Below the pieces are notes generated by a model that ran no database searches, was not told the DNA's origin, and saw nothing but the letters and a program-made list of their open reading frames with translations. DNA of 64,000 nucleotides, taken from positions 1-64,000 of the forward strand of contig JAIXSE010000019.1 of the NCBI GenBank assembly GCA_027484825.1. Direction: 5' to 3'. Shown here one piece after another: positions 20,038 through 26,753 of the stretch. A program made the translations under genes and the position numbers. The stretch comes from Rubrivivax sp. (lineage in GTDB: Bacteria > Pseudomonadota > Gammaproteobacteria > Burkholderiales > Burkholderiaceae_C). Numbering within the stretch: the first letter of the stretch is position 1; the number at the start of each line of letters is the position of its first letter.

Positions 20038-20511
20038 ATGGACTCCAAACCTCTCCCGCTCGATCCTCTCGATGACCTGAGTGGCCAGCCCGGCAAGGGC
20101 GTGGCCGGTCAGCCTGATGCGATGTCCGGCGGGTCGCTGGATCTGGACGAGCCAGTGGACCGGCGCAGTTCGCCCCGTCAGGCCATGCCGCTCGGGCCGG
20201 CCTTTCATGCGGATCTTGCGCTGCTCGGGCGGACGCTGAGTCTGAGCCTTGAAGACGTATCGCTGGGCGGCGTGGCGCTTCGGGCGAGCAAGGCGGAAGC
20301 GGGGGGCTTGCTGGTGGGCAAGCGGCTGCCCCAGGTGCGATTGAGCCTGGGCGACTTTGGTGTCGTCATGGTGGCGCTGGAGGTGCGGGTGCGCCGCAGC
20401 TTCCGCTCCTTCCTGGCTGGTGAGCAGGTGTATGTCGGCTGCCAGTTCGTGGATCTGGCGCCGGCGGTGCAGGAGCGTCTGCGGGTGATCATCGATCAGT
20501 TGCAGGGCTAA
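20038..20511 (+). CDS. PilZ domain protein (c-di-GMP binding)
   Basis: 157 residues from ATG 20038. The c-di-GMP signature is present: an RxxxR box in DRRSSPRQ and, about 30 residues later, the D-x-S-x-x-G box in LEDVSLGGVAL. The first 50 residues are unstructured-looking. A YcgR-like flagellar-brake or motility role is possible but no flagellar gene is nearby. Confidence 0.82.
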   Translation: MDSKPLPLDPLDDLSGQPGKGVAGQPDAMSGGSLDLDEPVDRRSSPRQAMPLGPAFHADLALLGRTLSLSLEDVSLGGVALRASKAEAGGLLVGKRLPQVRLSLGDFGVVMVALEVRVRRSFRSFLAGEQVYVGCQFVDLAPAVQERLRVIIDQLQG

Positions 20512-20526
20512 AGCCTCGGTCTGGCC

Positions 20527-20604
20527 GCTGACCCTGCTGACCCTGCTGACCCTGCTGACCCTGCTGACCCTGCTGACCCTGCTGACCCTGCTGACCCTGC
20601 TGAC
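20527..20604. repeat. 9-bp tandem repeat, 8.7 copies
   Basis: GCTGACCCT repeated exactly eight times plus a GCTGAC remainder, between the PilZ gene and the SMR exporter gene. All full copies are identical, so it is young or homogenised and likely to vary in number between strains. Confidence 0.97.
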
Positions 20605-20621
20605 GCCGTCGCAGCTTAGGA

Positions 20622-20639
20622 TGCAAGGCTTTCCTTGCA
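20622..20639 (+). promoter_or_regulatory. Perfect hairpin just upstream of the SMR exporter gene
   Basis: TGCAAGG-CTTT-CCTTGCA, a 7-bp perfect stem with a 4-base loop, ending 12 bases before the start codon. No clear Shine-Dalgarno lies between hairpin and ATG. It lacks the ACGR loops of the guanidine-II riboswitch often found before such genes. Confidence 0.5.
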
Positions 20640-20651
20640 CCCACTAGCGCC

Positions 20652-20969
20652 ATGAGCTGGATCTATCTCGTCATTGCCGGTCTTCTGGAGATCGGCTGGC
20701 CTGTCGGCCTCAAACTCGCGCAAACGCCGCAGTACCGCGGCCTGGGCATCATGATGGCGATCGCTTTCATGGCCGGCAGCGGCTTCATGCTGTTCCTGGC
20801 GCAGCGCGTCATTCCGATGGGCACGGCCTATGCGGTGTGGACCGGCATCGGTGCCGCAGGGGCGTTTGCGGTGGGCGTGCTGGCCTATGGCGATCCGGCG
20901 TCGCTGGGGCGGTTCATCGGCGTCGGGCTGATCATCGCGGGTGTGGTGACGCTCAAGCTGATGCACTGA
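20652..20969 (+). CDS. sugE: SMR family exporter, SugE/Gdx (guanidinium exporter) type
   Basis: 105 residues, four membrane helices. The essential proton-coupling Glu13 sits in AGLLEIGWPVGLK and the SugE-type GTAYAVWTGIGAAGAF follows; these fit the Gdx (guanidinium exporter) branch rather than EmrE. Members work as dual-topology dimers in the inner membrane. The gene is single and follows the 9-bp repeat and the hairpin. Confidence 0.9.
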   Translation: MSWIYLVIAGLLEIGWPVGLKLAQTPQYRGLGIMMAIAFMAGSGFMLFLAQRVIPMGTAYAVWTGIGAAGAFAVGVLAYGDPASLGRFIGVGLIIAGVVTLKLMH

Positions 20970-21021
20970 GCGGAACGGCGCCACGGCGTCATTGCGTCAA
21001 TGCTGCAAGCGCCCCCCGCCC

Positions 21022-22011
21022 TCACGACGGCTTGGTCTGCCGCAGCCGGATGTAGAGCTTGGGCTGATCCGCCGCAGGCGCCAGCAGTCGCGCGTTGTCC
21101 GGAAACTGCTCCTGTCCGGTCAACACCGCGCAAGGCCGAGAGGCCGCGTCCTTCTCGGTGTCGGGCTCCCGGGCCGATGCCTCCTGCGGGAGCGGCAGCA
21201 CCCAGTTCTGGCCGTTCTCCGGCCAGCCCAGTTGCCAGGTCGGTGTCGCGCTGCAGACCATCACGCCGTCAATCTGCGGCACCAGCCAGCGCACATACCA
21301 GGGCAGCAGTTCATCCCGCAGATGCTGGCCCACCTTCACCACGCGGCGCACGGTGGCCATGTCCAGCCGGTCGGGCGGCGTGGTGAGGTCGATGCGCAGC
21401 TGAATGCCGGTGGCACCCTTGGGAATGTTGCTGCCCAGCTCCATGTCCTTGGCTTCCTCCTTGGCAAAGGTCGGCAGTTCGAAGCGACCTTCAGCGTCCA
21501 CCGGAATATTGATCGTGCGCTCGTCCGTCATCAGCGCCAGCCGGATGTTGGGCGGTAGTGGCTTGCTCTTGTCGGTGGGCCGGATGCGGAGCCGACTGGC
21601 AAACAGGCCTTCACCATCCGTCTTCAAGGCCAGCAGGACAGTGTTGAGCTGCTTGTAGGGCATGAAGCTGCCGCGTTGCAGGCTGGTCTGCACGGTGGGC
21701 AGCGCTTGCGCGGCTTCGTCCGGCGCGGAGGCTGCTGCCGTGACGGCTTGCGGCTGCGGTTGGGGCTGGTTCTGAGGCTGGGTCTGTGCCTGCGCCATGG
21801 CCATTGGCGACCAGGCCGCCTGGGCCAGGCCGGCCGCAGCCATCCAGGTCAGCAGCCGTCGCAAGGACGTCGCCCGGGCAGGTGCGGAGCGTCGAGCACC
21901 ACGGTGGATCGGGGCGGACAAGGTCTTCACAGAGTGCATGAGCAAAGGCGCGGGCGGCGCAGGTGGAAGAATCGATCGGGCCATGACGCGGGCCTGGAAC
22001 GTGGGCACCAT
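21022..22011 (-). CDS. Uncharacterised exported protein
   Basis: Not recognised. A probable signal peptide (LLTWMAAAGLAQAAW, ending SPMAMAQA) is followed by a Gln/Pro-rich run and a globular domain of about 240 residues containing QRGSFMPYKQLNTVLLALK, RIRPTDKSKPLPPNIRLAL and WQLGWPENGQNWVLPLPQE. The start is uncertain (ATG 22011, 21984 or 21939). It follows the TonB-like-topology gene by about 20 bases and probably shares its transcript. Confidence 0.7.
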   Translation of the reverse strand: MVPTFQARVMARSILPPAPPAPLLMHSVKTLSAPIHRGARRSAPARATSLRRLLTWMAAAGLAQAAWSPMAMAQAQTQPQNQPQPQPQAVTAAASAPDEAAQALPTVQTSLQRGSFMPYKQLNTVLLALKTDGEGLFASRLRIRPTDKSKPLPPNIRLALMTDERTINIPVDAEGRFELPTFAKEEAKDMELGSNIPKGATGIQLRIDLTTPPDRLDMATVRRVVKVGQHLRDELLPWYVRWLVPQIDGVMVCSATPTWQLGWPENGQNWVLPLPQEASAREPDTEKDAASRPCAVLTGQEQFPDNARLLAPAADQPKLYIRLRQTKPS

Positions 22012-22030
22012 GGGGGGGGAAGGAAGGACG

Positions 22031-22837
22031 TCATTTGGCGCATTTGCCACGCGCCTGTGCCAGCAGCAGGAAGGGGGCGCTGAGCAGGCCCATGCCGCCT
22101 CCGGCATATTCGCCCTTCAGGCAGTCGCCAGCGCCTGCATCCTTGATCTCGCGTCCCAGGCGGGCCGAGGCGTCGAGGCGCTCGGGCGCCTGGCTGGCCT
22201 GGTCGGCGCGTTCGGACAGCAGCGGGGCGCCACGGGTGGATTGGCGGATGGCCAGTCGGGTCGCCGCCCCGTCCATGAGTTCACGGCCGCTCGGGCCTGA
22301 GGCGGCGGAAGGGGCGACGGATGGCGGAGCGGCGGCGGTGGTGTTGGTGTTGGTGTTGGTGTTGGTGTTGGTGGTCAGGGGCACGGTGCCTGCCGGACTC
22401 ACGGCGGCAGGCAGTGGCGCCGCATCGATAGGGGCCGTGGCCCGGGGGGTGTCGGTGGCCGTCGGTCGCTGGCGGGCGGTGCGGTCTTGCGCCTTTGCCG
22501 GCTGCACAAGCGCGGAAGTCGCGCCCCGCGCCTGTTGGTCGGCCCCCGCGGCATCGGCACCGGCGAGGTGAGGGAGCATCGGCTCGGTGGCGGATCGACG
22601 CGTCGCCCCGGACAACCTGTCAACAGACTTGTCGCGGCTGGCGATGGGCGGCAATTGGATCGTGATCATCCTCAGCGTACTCCCGGGCTGACTCAACGGT
22701 CGTGTTCGCTCCAGCGATGACAAGGGCCGCTGCGCCTGCCCAAGCCAGACCAGCATCAGCGCATGCAGCGCCACCACGGCCACCCATCCCCTCCAGCGAG
22801 GCGGCGTGTCCAGCACCAGCATCGGAGGGGTCGGCAT
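22031..22837 (-). CDS. Uncharacterised membrane-anchored protein, TonB-like layout
   Basis: 268 residues. A short N-terminus and one membrane helix (WVAVVALHALMLVWLG) are followed by a long Ala/Pro/Thr-rich periplasmic region and a C-terminal segment with two cysteines (AGDCLKGEYAGGG and ARGKCAK). The layout resembles TonB-type proteins but the TonB C-terminal domain is not recognisable. An (NT)n run is encoded by five GGTGTT hexamers at 22340-22369. Lies 5 bases after the XRE regulator gene and probably in the same transcript. Confidence 0.6.
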   Translation of the reverse strand: MPTPPMLVLDTPPRWRGWVAVVALHALMLVWLGQAQRPLSSLERTRPLSQPGSTLRMITIQLPPIASRDKSVDRLSGATRRSATEPMLPHLAGADAAGADQQARGATSALVQPAKAQDRTARQRPTATDTPRATAPIDAAPLPAAVSPAGTVPLTTNTNTNTNTNTTAAAPPSVAPSAASGPSGRELMDGAATRLAIRQSTRGAPLLSERADQASQAPERLDASARLGREIKDAGAGDCLKGEYAGGGMGLLSAPFLLLAQARGKCAK

Positions 22838-22842
22838 GGCGT

Positions 22843-23172
22843 TCAGTCCTTGCGCAGTGTTTTGCGGGCGGAGCCGCCCGGGGCGCCATCTGGGGCCGTG
22901 CCAGCGTTGGCGAGGGCGTGATCGCTGCGATCACCCTCCGCAGCCGCCAGGTCACCCGCATCCAGCGGCCCCGGCTCATGCACCAGCAGGTCCCCCGGCT
23001 GGCAGTCCAGCACCGTGCAGATCCGGGCCAGCGTGTCAAAGCGAACGCCGCGCACCTTGCCGGACTTGAGCAGCGACAGATTGGCCTCGGTGATGCCGAT
23101 GGCCTCGGCCAGGTCCTTGGAACGCATCTTGCGCTGGGCCAGCATCACATCGAGACGGACAACAATGGGCAT
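22843..23172 (-). CDS. XRE family helix-turn-helix regulator
   Basis: 109 residues. The Cro/C1-type helix-turn-helix is residues about 6-62 (MRSKDLAEAIGITEANLSLL, then RFDTLARICTVLDCQPGDLL), close to the YozG family. The C-terminal 45 residues are Asp/Ala/Gly-rich. Encoded 16 bases after a DUF2975 membrane protein, a pair that is common in bacteria and usually self-regulated. Confidence 0.88.
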   Translation of the reverse strand: MPIVVRLDVMLAQRKMRSKDLAEAIGITEANLSLLKSGKVRGVRFDTLARICTVLDCQPGDLLVHEPGPLDAGDLAAAEGDRSDHALANAGTAPDGAPGGSARKTLRKD

Positions 23173-23188
23173 GGGGCTGAGGCGGTGT

Positions 23189-23743
23189 TCAGACGAACTC
23201 CGCGTTCTCCTGAGCCATGCGCTGGGCCTCCAGCATCACCTGCGCAATGGCCAGCAGCACCAGGCCCACCATCAACTGGAGGTAGTGCTCGCTGCTGATC
23301 TGCAGCATCAACTGGCGCTTGCCGGGCGGGTTGAACCAGGTCAGGCCCAGCACGGTGAGTGTGTCCGACAGGACCATCACCGGCGCCAATGCGGTGACCG
23401 CCTGGCCAAAGCGACGCAGATGGTGGATGGCGCGGGGATGGAAGACCTCGCCCCGGCCATACCAGCCGAACAGGGCCCAGACCTGCCACAGCACCCACAG
23501 GGCCAGGGCAAAACCCGGCGCACTGCCCAGTGCCGCGAGGAAACGGGACAGGCCATCGGTCTGGAAGGACTCCGCCGGCATCTTCCACTGCGACAGCGCC
23601 ACCCGTTGTACCCAGCCCGGGCTGCTCCAGAACGCACCCGCGAAGGTGATGACGCCGACTGCGCCGCCCAGCGCCAAGGCGCGAACGCTGCGCGAAATCC
23701 AGACCAGTCTTGGGGCAGGGGGGCGGGGAGATCCGTCGTGCAT
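23189..23743 (-). CDS. DUF2975 family membrane protein
   Basis: 184 residues from ATG 23743. Four predicted membrane helices (starting LALGGAVGVITFAGAFW, FALALWVLWQVWALFGW, VTALAPVMVLSDTLTVLGL and YLQLMVGLVLLAIAQVML), with the family's GEVFHPRAIHHLRRFG between helices 2 and 3. Function unknown; first gene of the unit with the XRE regulator. Frames further upstream run through a 15-bp repeat and are not convincing. Confidence 0.85.
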   Translation of the reverse strand: MHDGSPRPPAPRLVWISRSVRALALGGAVGVITFAGAFWSSPGWVQRVALSQWKMPAESFQTDGLSRFLAALGSAPGFALALWVLWQVWALFGWYGRGEVFHPRAIHHLRRFGQAVTALAPVMVLSDTLTVLGLTWFNPPGKRQLMLQISSEHYLQLMVGLVLLAIAQVMLEAQRMAQENAEFV

Positions 23744-23746
23744 GGG

Positions 23747-23767
23747 TCTTACCGTGAAGGGGTAAGA
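23747..23767 (-). promoter_or_regulatory. Inverted repeat, probable operator of the DUF2975/XRE unit
   Basis: TCTTACC-N7-GGTAAGA, a perfect 7-bp inverted repeat ending 4 bases before the DUF2975 start codon and just downstream of the predicted -10 box. Position and symmetry fit a binding site for the XRE regulator encoded in the same unit. Confidence 0.55.
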
Positions 23768-23771
23768 AATT

Positions 23772-23800
23772 ACTGTAAAACAATAATTTATAAACCACAA
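23772..23800 (-). promoter_or_regulatory. Sigma-70-like promoter for DUF2975/XRE
   Basis: In an AT-rich patch, minus strand: TTGTGG (23800-23795), 17-base spacer, TACAGT (23777-23772). The predicted transcript begins inside the TCTTACC inverted repeat, giving a very short leader. Confidence 0.5.
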
Positions 23801-23821
23801 GCGCGCTCTTACAAGCCAGCT

Positions 23822-23881
23822 CCCCACGAGTACACGCCCCACGAGTACGCGCCCCACGAGTACGACCCCCACGAGCACGCC
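23822..23881. repeat. 15-bp tandem repeat, four copies
   Basis: Unit CCCCACGAGTACGCG with few changes at 23822, 23837, 23852 and 23867, between the promoter of the DUF2975 gene and the end of the AlkD-like gene. No function evident. Confidence 0.95.
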
Positions 23882-23916
23882 ACCGCTGACGAAGCGTCTC
23901 GGGCGCCCCGGGTGTC

Positions 23917-25017
23917 TCAGACCACCAGGGTGAAGGCCCCCGACGCCAGGCGCTGCCCGTTCACCATGACCTCCACCCGATGCTCACCCGCGTAATGCAC
24001 CCGCGTGCTGAAGTTGCGCAGCGCGCGCCGGATGCGGATGGGCTGGACCTCCCCGGCGGGCAGGGCCACCGTCTTGAGCTTGAACACCTTGGGAGAGGGC
24101 GCACCGTTTTTCTTCACGTAATGCACCACATAGTCCACCACCAGCCGCTGGTCGGACGTGGACTGCGAGCGCAGGTCGAAGGCGATCTCGACTTCGCCGC
24201 CCAGCGTCACGCGCGGCGGGTGGATCGACAGGCCGTCGATCGAGACTTCCGCGCCTTCGCTCGCGCCGATGAGTCGCAGCGCCCGCGGGTCGCCCTTCTT
24301 GATCTGACTGCGCAGCGCATGTTTGACGATCCAGGCGCAGTGCGCATGGTCCAGGTCCCACTCGGCCACATGCTCGAAGACCCAGTCGGGATGGTCCTTG
24401 GTGATGTCGTTGAGGCTGTTGGCGACCGAGCGCCGCACATACAGGCTGCTGTCCTGGCGCAGCGTGTGCAGCAGGGGCGCCAGCGGGGTCGGGTCGGCCA
24501 CCAGCGCCTCCAGCCGGAAGGACCACGGCAGGCGCGGGCGGCAGCCCTCGCTGGCCAGCCGACGCACATGTTCATTGCGGTCCTCCGCCCAGGTCAGCAG
24601 GGTGCGCAGCGTGCCGTCCAGGTCTTGTCGCAGGAACGGGCGAACGGCGAATTCAGCGGTGCCGTAAGGCGTGAGGCGCCGCAGCGCCTTGAGCGACCGG
24701 GCCGGGTCGGCCAGGCCGTAGCTGGCCACGAAGTCGCCCAGCGCCATGTTCATGAAGGCCCCATTCAGCCGCGGACCGGCGTCCACCACCACAGCCAGTT
24801 GCTCCGGATAGGGGCCGGGCAGTGCCAGCGCCAGACTCTCCGCGACGCGATGCACCCGTTGCAGGATGGACAGCGAATCGAGCCCATGCGTTGCGGCTTT
24901 CAGGAAGCGTCGCGGGTCAAAGGACGGTGTCAGGTCCTTGAAGGTGCTCGCCACGTCCCGCAGGGCGGCTTCGTTGATCAGGTCCTTGAGCAAGGGGGCG
25001 GAGGTGTCAAGCGGCAT
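23917..25017 (-). CDS. AlkD-like DNA alkylation repair protein
   Basis: 366 residues. HEAT-like helical repeats typical of AlkC/AlkD glycosylases, with conserved parts EFAVRPFLRQDLDGTL, EDRNEHVRRLASEGCRPRLPW and DSSLYVRRSVANSLNDITKDHPD. These enzymes remove alkylated bases such as 3-methyladenine. The last 100 residues are predicted beta-rich (RVTLGGEVEIAFDLRSQS), as in the longer AlkC-type members. Divergent from ybaK. Confidence 0.88.
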   Translation of the reverse strand: MPLDTSAPLLKDLINEAALRDVASTFKDLTPSFDPRRFLKAATHGLDSLSILQRVHRVAESLALALPGPYPEQLAVVVDAGPRLNGAFMNMALGDFVASYGLADPARSLKALRRLTPYGTAEFAVRPFLRQDLDGTLRTLLTWAEDRNEHVRRLASEGCRPRLPWSFRLEALVADPTPLAPLLHTLRQDSSLYVRRSVANSLNDITKDHPDWVFEHVAEWDLDHAHCAWIVKHALRSQIKKGDPRALRLIGASEGAEVSIDGLSIHPPRVTLGGEVEIAFDLRSQSTSDQRLVVDYVVHYVKKNGAPSPKVFKLKTVALPAGEVQPIRIRRALRNFSTRVHYAGEHRVEVMVNGQRLASGAFTLVV

Positions 25018-25109
25018 GGCAGTTCCTGTTTGCGGCCCGCAGCCTAACCGGCCCGCTGCCAGGTGCTGTCAGCAATCCTGTACAAGCCGCGTGGCCGGGG
25101 CTGCTTCAC

Positions 25110-25151
25110 AATGCGGGCCCTTGAGCAAGAAATGCGGGCCCATGAGCAAGA
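25110..25151. repeat. 21-bp tandem duplication spanning the ybaK start codon
   Basis: Two 21-base copies at 25110 and 25131 that differ at one base (TTG in the first, ATG in the second), each holding a start codon followed by AGCAAGA. The duplication is a whole number of codons, so translation from TTG 25121 would add seven residues. Confidence 0.9.
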
Positions 25152-25645
25152 AAGGTTCTCACGTCAGCGAAACGCCGGCCACCCAGTGGCTGCGGCAGCA
25201 CGGCATCGCCTTCGGCGAGCATGTTTATGACTATGTGGATCATGGCGGCACTGCCGAGTCGTCGCGCCAGTTGGGCGTGCCGGAACATGAAGTGGTGAAG
25301 ACGCTGGTGATGCAGGACGAGAAGGCGCAGCCCCTGATCGTTTTGATGCATGGCGACTGCACCGTCAGCCTCAAGGAACTGGCTCGCCAGATTCCCTGCA
25401 AGAAGGTGGAGCCGTGCAAGCCGGATGTGGCGCAGCGGCACAGCGGCTACATGGTGGGGGGCACTTCGCCCTTCGGCACCCGCAAGGAGATGCCGGTGTT
25501 TGTGGAGGCGGGGATCCTCGCCTTGCCGCGCATCCTGATCAACGGCGGACGCCGGGGTTACCTGGTGAGCATCGAACCGAGGGTTTTGACGGAGTTGCTG
25601 GGCGCGCGGGCGGTCGAGTGCGCGCTGAAGTCCGGGGCAGAATAA
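25142..25645 (+). CDS. ybaK: Cys-tRNA deacylase YbaK/EbsC
   Basis: 167 residues. Trans-editing protein that hydrolyses Cys-tRNA(Pro) misacylated by prolyl-tRNA synthetase. Family features: ESSRQLGVPEHEVVKTLV, CTVSLKELARQ and the loop GGTSPFGTRKEMPVFVE with the conserved GGxSPFGxK/R. ATG 25142 is chosen; the TTG at 25121 in the duplicated start region is an alternative. Followed 6 bases later by plsY. Confidence 0.93.
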   Translation: MSKKGSHVSETPATQWLRQHGIAFGEHVYDYVDHGGTAESSRQLGVPEHEVVKTLVMQDEKAQPLIVLMHGDCTVSLKELARQIPCKKVEPCKPDVAQRHSGYMVGGTSPFGTRKEMPVFVEAGILALPRILINGGRRGYLVSIEPRVLTELLGARAVECALKSGAE

Positions 25646-25651
25646 CGCCCC

Positions 25652-26359
25652 ATGCAAGACGTTCTGTTTTCGGTTGGGGCGATCATCGCCGGTTATCTGT
25701 TTGGCTCCCTGTCCTTCGCGGTCATCATCAGTCGGATGATGGGCTTGTCGGACCCGCGCAGTTATGGCTCCGGCAACCCGGGCGCCACCAATGTGCTGCG
25801 CTCGGGCAACAAGGCGGCGGCCATATTGACGCTGCTGTTCGATGCGCTCAAGGGCTATGTTCCGGTGGTGCTGGTGCAGCACTATGGCGCCCCGTATGGC
25901 ATGGAAGAGGGCGTGGCGGCGCTGGTGGGCCTGGCGGCCTTCATCGGCCACCTGTGGCCGGTGTTCTTCCGCTTCCAGGGCGGCAAGGGCGTGGCGACGG
26001 CGGCCGGTGTGCTGCTGGCCATCAATCCGTGGCTGGGTCTGGCGACGCTGCTGACCTGGATCATCATTGCCTACTTCTTCCGTTATTCGTCGCTCGCCTC
26101 CATCAGTGCGGCCGTGTTCGCGCCCTTTTATGAAATGCTCATCTGGGGTGTGGGTCCGGAGCTGATCGCCATTGTGCTGATGAGCCTGCTGCTGATCTGG
26201 CGCCACGAGGCCAATATCCGCAAGCTGATGGCGGGCACCGAAAGCAAGCTGGGCCAGAAGGCCGCCGGGGCGCAGGGCGCTGGCGGTGCGGCCAAGGCCG
26301 GAAAGACCGGCAAGGCCAAGGCCCATGCTCCCTCCCACAGCAAGCATCACAGCAAATGA
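25652..26359 (+). CDS. plsY: Glycerol-3-phosphate acyltransferase PlsY
   Basis: 235 residues. Inner-membrane enzyme that transfers the acyl group of acyl-phosphate to glycerol-3-phosphate, the first step of phospholipid synthesis. The three conserved loops are present: GYLFGSLSFAVII with DPRSYGSGNPGATNVLRSGNK, the middle GHLWPVFFRFQGGKGVATAAG, and the late WRHEANIRKLMAGTE. A Lys/Ala-rich tail of about 30 residues follows. Overlaps the RidA gene by four bases. Confidence 0.96.
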   Translation: MQDVLFSVGAIIAGYLFGSLSFAVIISRMMGLSDPRSYGSGNPGATNVLRSGNKAAAILTLLFDALKGYVPVVLVQHYGAPYGMEEGVAALVGLAAFIGHLWPVFFRFQGGKGVATAAGVLLAINPWLGLATLLTWIIIAYFFRYSSLASISAAVFAPFYEMLIWGVGPELIAIVLMSLLLIWRHEANIRKLMAGTESKLGQKAAGAQGAGGAAKAGKTGKAKAHAPSHSKHHSK

Positions 26360-26706
26360 GCAGCATTGAACGCTTTGACGTCGGACCTCGACTGTCCGAA
26401 ATGGCCGTGCACAACGGCGTCGTGTATCTGGCGGGCCAGGTGCCGGACGACGCCACCCAGGACATCAAGGGGCAGACCGCCCAGGTGCTGGGCATGATCG
26501 ACCGGTTGCTGGCCAGGGCCGGCACGGACAAGACGAAGATCTTGCGGGCCCAGCTCTACATCAAGGACCTGGCGGACCTGCCGGGCATGAATGAGGCGTG
26601 GGACGCGTGGGTGCCCGCCGGGCATACGCCGCCGCGGGCGACGGTGCAGGCCCATCTGGCCAAGCCTGAGTGGAAGATCGAGATCGTCATCACGGCGGCA
26701 GTCTGA
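26356..26706 (+). CDS. RidA family protein
   Basis: 116 residues. Members hydrolyse reactive enamine/imine intermediates released by PLP enzymes. Family features: VYLAGQVPDDATQDIKGQTAQVLG and AQLYIKDLADLPGMNEAWDAW; the position of the RidA catalytic Arg falls in the HTPPRATVQAHLA motif. Translationally coupled to plsY (ATGA overlap). An AT-richer island begins right after it. Confidence 0.93.
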   Translation: MSSIERFDVGPRLSEMAVHNGVVYLAGQVPDDATQDIKGQTAQVLGMIDRLLARAGTDKTKILRAQLYIKDLADLPGMNEAWDAWVPAGHTPPRATVQAHLAKPEWKIEIVITAAV

Positions 26707-26753
26707 TTAGACGCCTCAAGTGACCTGGCCTGTCTGCCCTTCAGGCGCAGGGG

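Noticed and set aside
20527-20604. Possible CRISPR array
   Set aside because: Nine-base head-to-tail units with no spacers and no cas genes; a simple tandem repeat.
20600-20652. Guanidine riboswitch before sugE
   Set aside because: The hairpin loop is CTTT and a single hairpin is present; the known guanidine classes need ACGR loops or larger folds.
23822-23881. Possible origin iterons
   Set aside because: Only four imperfect 15-bp units without a replication gene or AT-rich unwinding region next to them.
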